This document shows positions 1 through 8,709 of a DNA stretch of 64,000 nt, piece by piece (the first letter of the stretch is position 1; each line of letters begins with the position of its first letter). Origin of the DNA: an uncultured Clostridia bacterium (GTDB lineage Bacteria; Bacillota; Clostridia; Lachnospirales; Lachnospiraceae); assembly GCA_946403295.1 (NCBI GenBank), contig CAMIZL010000001.1, positions 1 through 64,000 of the forward strand. The letters are read 5' to 3'. Position numbers and translations under genes: made by a program. The notes under the pieces are model-generated. The model was not told the DNA's origin and did no database searches. It saw only the letters and a program-made list of their open reading frames with translations.

Positions 1-675
<675 letters not shown>

Positions 676-693
676 CTACGGGAGGTTACTTGT

Positions 694-3600
694 ATGGCCT
701 ATTTCAATATTGTCGCTGAGACGAATGAAAATACAGTAGTAACTGAATATAAGCCTGCCAAAGTCCGCTCCGAGGGTTATCAGAGCGAGGCTGCCCTTGA
801 GAAAGAGTTTATTCGTATGCTCACCGAACAGGGCTATGAATATTTGAAGATCCATGCAGAGACCGATCTTATACAGAATCTCCGTTTGCAGCTTGAAAAG
901 CTTAACAACTATTCTTTTACGGATAATGAGTGGAAGCGGTTCTTCTCTGATTGTATCGCAAATGCAAATGAGGGCATCACGGAGAAGACCCGAAAGATCC
1001 AGGAAGATTATGTACAGGTATTAAAACGTGATACCGGCGAAAGCAAGAATATCAAGCTGATCGATAAGAATAATGTCCATAACAATTCTGTCCAGGTCAT
1101 CAACCAGTATGTGATTGGTATGGAAGAAGGTGCGGTACATGATAACCGTTACGATGTTACGATCCTTGTAAACGGCTTACCTCTTGTTCACGTTGAATTA
1201 AAGCGCAGAGGCGTTGCTATCCGGGAGGCCTTTAATCAGATCAACCGCTATCAGAGAGACAGTTTTTGGGCCGGATCCGGGCTTTATGAGTATGTACAGA
1301 TATTTGTAATCTCCAACGGAACCAACACTAAGTATTACTCCAACAGCACGAGGTTTAACCATATCAAGGATGCCAAGGCTGCGACTTCATCCAAGAAGGA
1401 GAAGACAAGCAATTCCTTTGAATTCACATCCTTCTGGGCTGACGGTAATAACCGTGTGATCCCAGATATTATAGACTTCACAAGGACATTCTTTTCTAAA
1501 CATTCTATCCTGAATATCCTCACGAAATACTGCGTGTTCACGGCGGAGAACATGCTTATGGTAATGCGCCCGTATCAGATCGTTGCAACGGAGCGTATCA
1601 TCAACAGGATCGAGATCGCCAACAATTACAAGAAATACGGAACGGTTGCCGGAGGAGGATACATCTGGCATACAACTGGATCCGGCAAAACCCTTACATC
1701 CTTCAAAACAGCAAGGATCGCATCCACATTGCCGTACATTGACAAGGTCCTTTTTGTGGTAGACAGAAAAGATCTGGACTATCAGACCATGAGAGAATAT
1801 GACCGTTTCGAAAAGGGAGCGGCCAATAGTAATACATCTACTGCAATCCTTAAGAAACAGTTGGAAGACGATAATTGCAGGATCATCATCACCACTATTC
1901 AGAAGCTGGCAACATTTATAAAGACGAATCCAGGACATGAAGCCTTTACCAAGCATTTTGTCATAATCTTTGATGAATGTCACAGATCACAGTTCGGCGA
2001 TATGCATGCTACTATCGTAAAGAACTTCAAGAAGTATCATCTTTTCGGCTTTACCGGCACACCGATATTTGCCGTAAATGCGGGTGCAGTCCGGAATCCG
2101 CAGTTCTTTACTACTGCGCAGACCTTTGGCGATCAGCTTCACACATATACTATTGTTGATGCTATCAATGATAAAAACGTTCTTCCTTTTAGGGTTGACT
2201 ACATCAAGACCATGGACAAGGAAGATGATATCACGGATGAGCAGGTATGGGATATCGACCGTGAGAAGACCTATATGGCGCAGGAGCGTATTTCCCTTGT
2301 GACAAAATATATCCTCGATCACTTCGACCAGAAGACATACAGAGGAAACAAGACCTACGTATTCAATAGACTTACCAATATTTCCGAAGTTGCCAAAGCT
2401 GAGCGCGGTAAGATCGAAGAGATCAAGAAAAAGCAGCGGATTTCGGGCTTTAACGCTATTTTCGCTGTTTCTTCTGTAGATATGGCTAAACTCTACTATG
2501 AAGAGTTTAAGAAGCAGATGAAGGCAGATCCTTCCAAGAACTTGAAGATAGCGACCATCTACAGCTATGGTGCCAACGAGGAAGAGGCCGACGGTATCCT
2601 TGATGAGGAGAATCCGGAGGATACTTCAGCACTGGATACGAACTCCAGAGATTTCCTTGAAAAGGTCATAAAGGATTATAACGAGACATTTCATACAAAT
2701 TACGATACTTCGAGCGATAAGTTCCAGAATTATTACAAAGATGTATCTCTTCGAATGAAGAATAAGGAACTGGATCTTCTTATCGTTGTAAATATGTTTC
2801 TCACCGGTTTTGACGCAACCACGCTGAATACTTTGTGGGTGGACAAGAACCTGAAGATGCATGGGCTGATCCAGGCATTTTCAAGAACAAACCGGATCCT
2901 TAACTCGATCAAGACATTCGGTAACATCGTATGTTTCAGAAATCTTCAGAAGCGCGTGGACAGTGCGATATCGCTCTTTGGTGACAAGGATGCATCCGGT
3001 ATTGTGCTGATGCAGAGCTTTAAGGATTACTATTACGGATATATTGATGCCGAGGGCAAGGCTAAGCCCGGATATAAGGATCTTGTGGATGAGCTGAAGC
3101 TTAAATTTCCGCTTGAAGAGCCTCAGATCATCGGCGAACAGAATCAGAAGGAATTTATTTCGCTGTTTGGAGCAATCCTGCGAATGAGAAACATTCTGAG
3201 CTCTTTTGACGAGTTCGACAGTGTGGAACTATTCTCGGAGTGTGATCTGCAGGATTATCTCGGCAGATACCAGGATCTGCGTGATGAGTGGAAGGCAAGA
3301 CAGGAAAAGGGCGAAAAAGCTGATATTCTTGATGATGTTGTTTTCGAGATCGAACTTATCAAGCAGATCGAGATAAACATTGATTACATCCTTCTTCTTG
3401 TAAAGAAATATCATGATTCGCACTGCGAGGATAAGGAAGTGCTTGTTACGATCAAGAAAGCCATTGACGCATCGCCGGAGCTTCGCAGCAAGAAGGCTTT
3501 GATCGAAACCTTCATGGCCGGCATTAACGATATCGATGATGTCATGGATGCATGGCATGAGTATGTTGCCCGCCAGAAGGAAGAGGAACTTAAGAAGATT

Positions 3601-3834
3601 ATCGAGGAAGAACACCTTAAAGAGAAGGAAACATGGCAGTTTATCGATTATTCCTTCAAGGTTGGCGGTATGAAGACTACCGGAACGGATATTGATGTTC
3701 TGATGCCGCCTATGACCCGTTTTGGATCCGGCAATCGTGCCGAGAAGAAGAAAAACCTAATAGATAGATTATTGGCGTATTTTGAAAGGTTTTTTGGTAT
3801 CGGCGCTATAGATACAAGCGACAAGGAAGAATGA
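694..3834 (+). CDS. hsdR: Type I restriction enzyme motor/endonuclease subunit HsdR
   Basis: The protein (1046 aa) has the full HsdR architecture. An N-terminal PD-(D/E)xK nuclease has D154 in RYDVTILVN and the ELK pair E168/K170. A superfamily 2 translocase follows, with Walker A in HTTGSGKT (326-333), DECH at 427-430, FTGTP at 453-457 and the late helicase motif around 699-733 (NMFLTGFD to QAFSRTNR). It cuts DNA after ATP-driven translocation when complexed with HsdM and HsdS. A GGGAGG site lies 8 bp before the ATG. The length is normal and no disruption is visible, so the restriction arm looks functional. It is probably co-transcribed with hsdS. Confidence 0.96.
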   Translation: MAYFNIVAETNENTVVTEYKPAKVRSEGYQSEAALEKEFIRMLTEQGYEYLKIHAETDLIQNLRLQLEKLNNYSFTDNEWKRFFSDCIANANEGITEKTRKIQEDYVQVLKRDTGESKNIKLIDKNNVHNNSVQVINQYVIGMEEGAVHDNRYDVTILVNGLPLVHVELKRRGVAIREAFNQINRYQRDSFWAGSGLYEYVQIFVISNGTNTKYYSNSTRFNHIKDAKAATSSKKEKTSNSFEFTSFWADGNNRVIPDIIDFTRTFFSKHSILNILTKYCVFTAENMLMVMRPYQIVATERIINRIEIANNYKKYGTVAGGGYIWHTTGSGKTLTSFKTARIASTLPYIDKVLFVVDRKDLDYQTMREYDRFEKGAANSNTSTAILKKQLEDDNCRIIITTIQKLATFIKTNPGHEAFTKHFVIIFDECHRSQFGDMHATIVKNFKKYHLFGFTGTPIFAVNAGAVRNPQFFTTAQTFGDQLHTYTIVDAINDKNVLPFRVDYIKTMDKEDDITDEQVWDIDREKTYMAQERISLVTKYILDHFDQKTYRGNKTYVFNRLTNISEVAKAERGKIEEIKKKQRISGFNAIFAVSSVDMAKLYYEEFKKQMKADPSKNLKIATIYSYGANEEEADGILDEENPEDTSALDTNSRDFLEKVIKDYNETFHTNYDTSSDKFQNYYKDVSLRMKNKELDLLIVVNMFLTGFDATTLNTLWVDKNLKMHGLIQAFSRTNRILNSIKTFGNIVCFRNLQKRVDSAISLFGDKDASGIVLMQSFKDYYYGYIDAEGKAKPGYKDLVDELKLKFPLEEPQIIGEQNQKEFISLFGAILRMRNILSSFDEFDSVELFSECDLQDYLGRYQDLRDEWKARQEKGEKADILDDVVFEIELIKQIEINIDYILLLVKKYHDSHCEDKEVLVTIKKAIDASPELRSKKALIETFMAGINDIDDVMDAWHEYVARQKEEELKKIIEEEHLKEKETWQFIDYSFKVGGMKTTGTDIDVLMPPMTRFGSGNRAEKKKNLIDRLLAYFERFFGIGAIDTSDKEE

Positions 3835-3880
3835 CAAATAATTGTACTTATTCACATTTAAGCGAGGATGGAGCTAAAGT

Positions 3881-4168
3881 ATGAATGTGGTTGACAATAA
3901 TCCTTTAGATCGAGTAGAAAAGGCAACGGATATTATTACATTGCGCCAACTATTATCAGGTCAGCACGTTTTTCGTGTGCCGGATTATCAAAGAGGTTAC
4001 GCATGGAGTAATGAATTTCTTGTCCTGTGGAAAGACATTATGAGACTTCACAGGACCGACAATAGAAAGCATTACACAGGAATGCTTGCCCTTGAAGAAA
4101 TCGTTGATGAAGGTATAAAAGAGCACGAGGCTACTCTTGTGAGATGCTTATGCTATTGGACGGAGTAA
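3881..4168 (+). pseudogene. Truncated DUF262 (GmrS-like) protein remnant
   Basis: The 95-residue frame matches only the N-terminus of DUF262 proteins, with VPDYQRGYAW followed by LWKDI and HYTGMLALEEI. The DGQQR catalytic motif, which should come next, and the rest of the several-hundred-residue protein are missing. The frame ends at a TAA just before the left boundary of the mobile element. DUF262 proteins occur in GmrSD-type modification-dependent restriction and other defence genes, so this fits a decayed defence gene beside hsdR. Truncation by the element is likely, but the exact break cannot be proved from sequence alone. Confidence 0.75.
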
Positions 4169-4186
4169 GAAAATAGTAATCTTTCA

Positions 4187-4257
4187 GTAGGAAATCGGTA
4201 GGATATTAGTAGGATTATAGTATTTTTTCTTTTGCCGGAATGTGATATCTTTATAAT
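4187..4257 (+). promoter_or_regulatory. Phased repeat array 1 (GTAGGA x3) plus GTGATAT box
   Basis: GTAGGA occurs at 4187, 4198 and 4209, exactly 11 bp apart. After a 27-nt gap comes GTGATATCTTTATAAT (4242-4257), which contains a perfect TATAAT -10 hexamer but has no -35 consensus in the right place. A terminator hairpin starts 12 nt later. It looks like an activator-dependent promoter whose regulator binds 11-bp direct repeats. The function is inferred. Confidence 0.6.
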
Positions 4258-4269
4258 GCGAGTTAAGCT

Positions 4270-4309
4270 AAAGGGTCGTTCCTGATGAGGAGTCGATCCT
4301 TTTTCTTTT
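4270..4309 (+). terminator. Rho-independent terminator after array 1
   Basis: AAAGGGTCG (4270-4278) pairs with CGATCCTTT (4294-4302), with one G-T wobble, and is followed by TTTCTTTT. It would stop a short transcript starting from the TATAAT at 4252, or act as an attenuator in front of the mobile-element control region. Confidence 0.7.
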
Positions 4310-4376
4310 GAAAAAAGATGAACTGGCCGAAAGGCCATAATGGAAAAGCGAGTACCGCCGGGCCGGGTCCCTGAAC

Positions 4377-4424
4377 CCCTTATTTTAATAAGGGCGCACT
4401 TCTATACATCCCCTTCGGGATGTA
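4377..4424 (-). other. oriT: Candidate origin of transfer (oriT), MobQ/RSF1010-pSK41 type
   Basis: On the - strand a perfect 8-bp hairpin (4424-4417 with 4412-4405, GAAG loop) is followed 3 nt later by AAGTGCGCCCT (4401 down to 4391). AAGTGCG|CCCT is the nick core known from RSF1010 and the staphylococcal pSK41/pGO1 plasmids, where a hairpin also lies just upstream. The predicted nick is between 4395 and 4394 on the - strand. A second 8-bp hairpin (4377-4384 with 4387-4394) abuts the nick. The relaxase gene lies 850 bp away and would be transferred last. Confidence 0.75.
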
Positions 4425-4488
4425 GTGCGTCTGGCAGGAGCCGACATTCGGCTACGCCGAGGTTTTGCCTTCGCTGCGCTCGGAGAGT

Positions 4489-4568
4489 TGTCACGAAATG
4501 TCACGTTTTGTCACGCCATGTCACGAATCTTCCATATCATCCCGAAGCAACCGTGATATCATTAAAAT
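4489..4568 (+). promoter_or_regulatory. Phased repeat array 2 (TGTCACG x4) plus GTGATAT box
   Basis: TGTCACG is repeated four times, with TCACG at 4491, 4501, 4511 and 4521, exactly 10 bp apart. After 27 nt comes GTGATATCATTAAAAT (4553-4568). The layout matches array 1 but the repeated motif is different. No gene starts immediately downstream. Confidence 0.6.
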
Positions 4569-4595
4569 GCGACACGATTACATCGGCTGTCTACG

Positions 4596-4650
4596 TTTTG
4601 TCCACCTTTTGTCCATTTCCCAGAAAAAATGGGTGTGATATTATTAAAAT
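4596..4650 (+). promoter_or_regulatory. Phased repeat array 3 (TTTTGTCCA x2) plus GTGATAT box
   Basis: TTTTGTCCA occurs at 4596 and 4607, 11 bp apart. After a 19-nt gap comes GTGATATTATTAAAAT (4635-4650), which differs from the array 2 box at one position. The function is unknown; an activator-dependent promoter is one reading. Confidence 0.5.
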
Positions 4651-4665
4651 AACCGAAGGGTATGA

Positions 4666-4739
4666 TGCTCATGAAATGCTCACGTTTTGCTCACGAAATG
4701 CTCATTCCCAATGGAATCAAACAGTGATAAAATTATGAT
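4666..4739 (+). promoter_or_regulatory. Phased repeat array 4 (TGCTCA x4) plus GTGATA box
   Basis: TGCTCA occurs at 4666, 4677, 4688 and 4699, exactly 11 bp apart. A 19-nt gap leads to GTGATAAAATTATGAT (4724-4739), a more diverged version of the box. The repeats are identical within the array but unlike those of the neighbouring arrays. Confidence 0.55.
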
Positions 4740-4754
4740 AGCCAATGGGTGTGC

Positions 4755-4864
4755 AGAGCAGATTTTATTCAGAGCAATCTAGAGCAATTTAGAGGCAAAT
4801 TGAGGTTGTTTAGAGGTAAAACTGAGGGTTTACCATCTCTCGGATCGGCGGTAAAATATATAAT
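4755..4864 (+). promoter_or_regulatory. Phased AGAG/GAGG repeats and mob-operon promoter region
   Basis: AGAGCA or AGAGG elements recur at 4755, 4771, 4781, 4791 and 4812, with related TGAGG copies near 4801 and 4823, mostly 10-11 bp apart. A TATAAT (4859-4864) follows with no good -35. This is the last module before the mobilization operon and is its most likely promoter. A terminator hairpin lies directly downstream. Confidence 0.5.
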
Positions 4865-4881
4865 AACAAATTTTTGAAACT

Positions 4882-4923
4882 AAGCGTTTCGGAACTATGC
4901 AAAAGTCCCGGAGCGCTTTTTTT
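4882..4923 (+). terminator. Leader terminator (attenuator) of the mobilization operon
   Basis: A 15-bp stem (4882-4896 with 4904-4918; one mismatch, two G-T pairs, 7-nt loop) is followed by a run of T residues. It sits between the TATAAT at 4859 and the ribosome binding site at 4945-4953, so transcripts must read through it to express the relaxase. A controlled attenuator is plausible; the anti-terminating signal is unknown. Confidence 0.75.
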
Positions 4924-4960
4924 ATTTCCCAAAACAAAAAATGAAAAGGAGGATTTTACA

Positions 4961-5272
4961 ATGGGAGATCAATTCAGCAAGTTGGAGAAAATGAGGAAGG
5001 AGGTAGCGAAGATGGAAACGAAAAGAGAGCAGGACGAGCATCAGGTCAATCGCCTGGAGAACAAGATCGAGAAGATCGAAAAGGTCAGCCGCAAGCAGAG
5101 AACGCATCTTTTGTGTTCCAAGGCCGGATACATCGAGGCGATATTCCCGGTGATCAAGGATGCATCCAAAATGGATTTCATTCAGTTTTGCGAAGGACTG
5201 CTTCAGGTTCCGGGCGTTAAACAGTATGCCAAGGACTTTAAGCCCAAACCGATCGAGGAGGTGGTTCAGTAA
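4961..5272 (+). CDS. DUF3847-like small coiled-coil protein of the mobilization operon
   Basis: A protein of 103 aa. Residues 5-45 are a highly charged heptad-rich helix, followed by a short globular C-terminus (SKAGYIEAIFPVIKD, then VPGVKQYAKDF). Small DUF3847 proteins are commonly encoded just before MobA/MobL relaxases in Firmicutes elements, and an accessory role at oriT is an inference from that position. The ATG at 4961 follows AAGGAGG at 4945-4953. A longer frame starting at 4874 would begin upstream of the leader hairpin and lacks a ribosome binding site. The stop overlaps the relaxase start by one base, so translation is probably coupled. Confidence 0.8.
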   Translation: MGDQFSKLEKMRKEVAKMETKREQDEHQVNRLENKIEKIEKVSRKQRTHLLCSKAGYIEAIFPVIKDASKMDFIQFCEGLLQVPGVKQYAKDFKPKPIEEVVQ

Positions 5273-6744
5273 TGGCTTTATTTCATTTCACAGTGGCTCA
5301 GATATCAAGAGGCGGCGGACAGAGTTCCGTCGCTTCTGCTGCTTATAGAGCCGGAGAAAAACTTACGGATGAGTATTACGGTCAGATCCATGATTACACC
5401 AGAAAGCAGGGTGTGATCATGAACGAGATCATCTTAGCGGCGAATGTGCCGGAGCGTTTTAAGGATCGTCAGACGCTTTGGAACGAGGTCGAGAAAGTGG
5501 AGAAGCATCCGAAAGCGCAGCTTGCATATTCTTTTGATTTTGCTTTGCAGAATGAACTCAGCATGGAAGAAAACATCAGGATTGCCAAGGAGTTTATAGC
5601 GGAGAATTTTACATCCAGGGGGATGATCGTTGACATGGCCGTTCACGAACCGGGCAAGGATCCGGACGATATTCCGAACCCGCATGTGCATGTCATGGTT
5701 CCCATGAGGCCATTGAACGAGGGCGGCATCTGGGGAACGAAACAGCACCGGGAATACGTTCTTGATGAGAACGGAAACCGAATGAAGGATGAAAAGGGCG
5801 ATTGCATTTTCAACGCTGTTAAGAACACTGATTGGGGAGATCCGGAGACGCTGGTACAGTGGAGAGCGAACTGGGCCAAGAAGGTCAATGAGGCTTTTGA
5901 GCAGCATGGCATCACCGCAAGAGTCGATCATCGTTCTTATGTTGAACAGGGGCTGGATGCTCTTCCTCAGATCCATGAAGGTCCGGTTGTCAGAGCGATG
6001 GAGAAGAAAGGCATCAAGACAGACAAGGGAGATTGGAACAGATTCGTCAAAGCGATAAACGGTGCAATCCGCAAGATTCTTGGAACATTCAAAGCTGTTC
6101 TTGATGAGATTGAGGAAATGCGCAAGAAGGAGGCTCAGGCTAAAGCAGAGGCCCAGGCACAGTTCAACGAATTCTGGGATGCCATCGGTGAGTATGAAAA
6201 GGAGATCCGTAAGAAGTACACCTACGGTCACGGCATCGTTGCAACAAAGAAAATGCTTAAGGTCCATGAGTTTATCATCAATAACCACATCTCGAACCTT
6301 GATGATTTTAAGGATTTCACCCATGTCATGTATGACAGGCTTTATAAACATCGTCATGAGATGATTGATCTGGAGAAGAAAATATCCGCTTTGAACAAGG
6401 TGCTGGAACGTTATGAAACCTATAAAGAGAATGCCCCCTATTACAAGGTCTGGTACAAGATTTCCAATCCCAAGAAGAAAGCTGCATACAAAGCAGAGCA
6501 TGATTACGAACTCAAGCGCTATCATGTCGCGGAGAGAGAGCTTAAGGTTATTTATCCTGACATGAAGATTCCGGTCAAGGAGCTGATCAAGAAGAGAGAT
6601 GAGTTAAAAACACAGTACAGCAAAATGGCTGTGAAACTTCCCGACTATAAAAAGGCTGCAGATCAGGCTTATAAATTCCAAAAGCAGATCGCGGATGCTC
6701 ACAGGAAAAGGGTGCAGAAAAGAGTCATTGAAAGGAGCAGATAA
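5272..6744 (+). CDS. mobA: MobQ-family (MobA/MobL) relaxase
   Basis: The 490-aa protein nicks one strand at oriT and leads it into a recipient. The N-terminal relaxase domain has the SAAYRAGEKL motif, with Y25 the likely catalytic tyrosine, then H125 in VHEPG and the HUH pair H138/H140 in NPHVHVMVPMR for metal binding. The region after about residue 250 is a long Lys/Glu-rich helical tail without a recognised helicase or primase domain. It overlaps the DUF3847 stop by 1 bp and the primase follows 2 bp after its stop, so the operon is tight. The family match agrees with the AAGTGCG|CCCT nick core at 4391-4401. Confidence 0.93.
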   Translation: MALFHFTVAQISRGGGQSSVASAAYRAGEKLTDEYYGQIHDYTRKQGVIMNEIILAANVPERFKDRQTLWNEVEKVEKHPKAQLAYSFDFALQNELSMEENIRIAKEFIAENFTSRGMIVDMAVHEPGKDPDDIPNPHVHVMVPMRPLNEGGIWGTKQHREYVLDENGNRMKDEKGDCIFNAVKNTDWGDPETLVQWRANWAKKVNEAFEQHGITARVDHRSYVEQGLDALPQIHEGPVVRAMEKKGIKTDKGDWNRFVKAINGAIRKILGTFKAVLDEIEEMRKKEAQAKAEAQAQFNEFWDAIGEYEKEIRKKYTYGHGIVATKKMLKVHEFIINNHISNLDDFKDFTHVMYDRLYKHRHEMIDLEKKISALNKVLERYETYKENAPYYKVWYKISNPKKKAAYKAEHDYELKRYHVAERELKVIYPDMKIPVKELIKKRDELKTQYSKMAVKLPDYKKAADQAYKFQKQIADAHRKRVQKRVIERSR

Positions 6745-6746
6745 AA

Positions 6747-7427
6747 TTGAATATGTTTCAAGAGATAAAGGATGCAGTTTCCACCAGGGAGGCCGCATCC
6801 TTTTATGGTTTAAAGATCGGGAGGGGCGGAATGGCTTGCTGCCCTTTTCATGATGACAAACATCCCAGCATGAAGGTCGATGCACGGTTTCATTGTTTCG
6901 GATGTGGAGCCGATGGGGATGTGATCAACTTCGTTCAGAAGATGTTTTCACTGGATGCCAAACAGGCTGCATTCAAACTGATCGACGATTTCCATCTGAA
7001 CATCGATACCAAACGCAAGGAATCTAAGCATGAGAAGAATCAGCGGATCCGTCTGCAGAAAGAAAAGGAACGAAAAGAAAAGATCCGTGTTGCCTATGCC
7101 GAGGAATTTCGCCGGTTCCGGTCAAGGATGGGAGATATATTCCGTACCCTGCATAACTGGATACTTGATTACGAACCCACCCGGGAACAGTGGGAGGCCG
7201 GGAACATTGATGAGCATTATATATGCGCCATCAACAATAGGGATCCGGTTGACTGGATCCTGGAGACACTTGATTTCGGCGAGGATGCCGAGATTTACGA
7301 ACAGTACAAACACAGAGAGGAGACCATAGCGTCATATGAAAGAAAACTTACCGATGCTGCCGGAAGAGCAACTGGAAGAAGTGGAGAAAGACCTTCTTCC
7401 AACTCAGAGCCTGAGAGAATCGCTTGA
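6747..7427 (+). CDS. CHC2 zinc-finger (DnaG-like) primase, short form
   Basis: The 226-aa protein starts with a CHC2 zinc-binding domain: CPFHDDKHPSM (C32, H35), then FHCFGCGADGDVINFV (C50, C53), as in DnaG. A lysine-rich helical segment follows; no TOPRIM polymerase core is visible, so it probably works with another polymerizing partner or is a DNA-binding replication initiator. The TTG at 6747 lies 9 bp after AAAGGAG (6731-6737) and fits better than the ATG at 6753. Its 3' end overlaps the VapE gene by 92 bp in another frame. Together they look like the element's replication module. Confidence 0.85.
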   Translation: MNMFQEIKDAVSTREAASFYGLKIGRGGMACCPFHDDKHPSMKVDARFHCFGCGADGDVINFVQKMFSLDAKQAAFKLIDDFHLNIDTKRKESKHEKNQRIRLQKEKERKEKIRVAYAEEFRRFRSRMGDIFRTLHNWILDYEPTREQWEAGNIDEHYICAINNRDPVDWILETLDFGEDAEIYEQYKHREETIASYERKLTDAAGRATGRSGERPSSNSEPERIA

Positions 7428-8691
7428 AAAGAATGATCGCGGTAATCCCAAGGCCAATGTTTCAAATGTTGTGAGGATCTTGAAGGAGGATCCGACACTT
7501 GCCAGAGCAATTGCGTTCAATGAACTGTCCGAGCGGATTGATATCATTAGGGATCTTGGCTGGAAGAGAGACGGAGTGACACTGACCGATACCGATATGG
7601 CTTACATCACGTTATATATCGATAAAAACTACGGGATCGGCTATCAGAGCATGATTGAGACCGCCGTTAAGGTTGTGGCCAATGAGAACCGTTATCATCC
7701 GATTAGGGATGTGTTAAACGGCCTTGTATGGGACGGAGTGCCCCGGGTAGAGAATATGCTTACACATTTCTTCGGAGCGGAGAAAACGGAGCTTATAACA
7801 ACAACGATGAAGCTTTTCATGCTTGGTGCTGTAGCTAGGGTATTTAAGCCGGGAACCAAGTTTGAAACATCCATGTGTCTTGTCGGTGGCCAGGGAGTCG
7901 GGAAGTCCACCTTCTTTAAGTTCCTTGCAATCAGGGACGAATGGTTTACAGACGATCTGAAGAACTTAAGCGATGACAGGATGGCTGCAAGGCTCCAGGG
8001 ACACTTGATCGTTGAACTTGTTGAAATGCTTGCCGTTATCAATGCAAAGGCCGAGGAAGAACTGAAATGCTTTATCAGCCGTGAAAAGGACACTTACAGA
8101 ACACCTTACGATAAGCATCCGAGAGACAGAAAGCGCCAGTGTGTTTTCGGCGGTACATCCAACAAAATCGAGATCCTTCCCATGGATAAAAGCGGTAACA
8201 GGCGTATCGTTCCCATTGAAACGCATCCTGAGAATGCAGAGGTCCATATCCTTGAGAACGAGGCAGAATCCAGGGCGTATATCCTTCAGGCATGGGCTGA
8301 GATCATGGTGATCTATAGGAGCGGTGATTACATTCTTACACTTCCCGATCATCTGAAGAAGGAGCTTGATAAGTATCAGCAGCGTTTTACACCGGAGGAT
8401 ACTGAGCAGGTAGGAATTGAGAACTTCCTTTCTGACACTACGGAGAAATATGTATGCGTCAGGATGCTGTTCCATGAAGCTCTGGGACATTCATCGTATG
8501 AAGAGCCGAAGAAGAGCGAATCCAACAGGATCGCAACGATTATGCATCATATGCCCGAATGGGAACACGTGGGGATCCAGAGGTTTACCAAGTATGGAAG
8601 CGCAAGAGCATGGAAACGTAAGGACGATAACAAGCCGCCGGAGGAGGGGGTTATGGATGTGCCGGAGCAGATGGAAATCCCTTTTGACTGA
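7336..8691 (+). CDS. VapE-family P-loop replication helicase
   Basis: A 451-aa protein of the virulence-associated protein E family, found in phages and integrative elements. It has Walker A GGQGVGKST (184-192), then the HLIVELVEM strand likely to hold Walker B acidic residues, and the family block running from FISREKDTYRTPY to FGGTSNKIEILPMD and NRRIVPIE. Such proteins act as superfamily 3-like helicases beside a primase. The start overlaps the primase by 92 bp; GAGAGGAG at 7315-7322 precedes the ATG at 7336. A later ATG at 7354 is also possible. The residues before about 45 are acidic and probably not part of the catalytic fold. Confidence 0.9.
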   Translation: MKENLPMLPEEQLEEVEKDLLPTQSLRESLEKNDRGNPKANVSNVVRILKEDPTLARAIAFNELSERIDIIRDLGWKRDGVTLTDTDMAYITLYIDKNYGIGYQSMIETAVKVVANENRYHPIRDVLNGLVWDGVPRVENMLTHFFGAEKTELITTTMKLFMLGAVARVFKPGTKFETSMCLVGGQGVGKSTFFKFLAIRDEWFTDDLKNLSDDRMAARLQGHLIVELVEMLAVINAKAEEELKCFISREKDTYRTPYDKHPRDRKRQCVFGGTSNKIEILPMDKSGNRRIVPIETHPENAEVHILENEAESRAYILQAWAEIMVIYRSGDYILTLPDHLKKELDKYQQRFTPEDTEQVGIENFLSDTTEKYVCVRMLFHEALGHSSYEEPKKSESNRIATIMHHMPEWEHVGIQRFTKYGSARAWKRKDDNKPPEEGVMDVPEQMEIPFD

Positions 8692-8709
8692 TAACATGTT
8701 AACCAACCG

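Noticed and set aside
4282..4289. CTGATGAG, the first core motif of hammerhead ribozymes
   Set aside because: No GAAA core segment and no fitting stem II were found; the motif lies in the loop of a terminator hairpin.
4340..4738. A 132-codon + strand frame across the mobile-element control region
   Set aside because: It has no ribosome binding site and no recognisable fold, and it runs through the candidate oriT hairpins and three repeat arrays. Its composition follows those DNA motifs.
5434..6525. 363-codon - strand frame opposite the relaxase
   Set aside because: It mirrors the relaxase coding strand, lacks a ribosome binding site and shows no recognisable family features.
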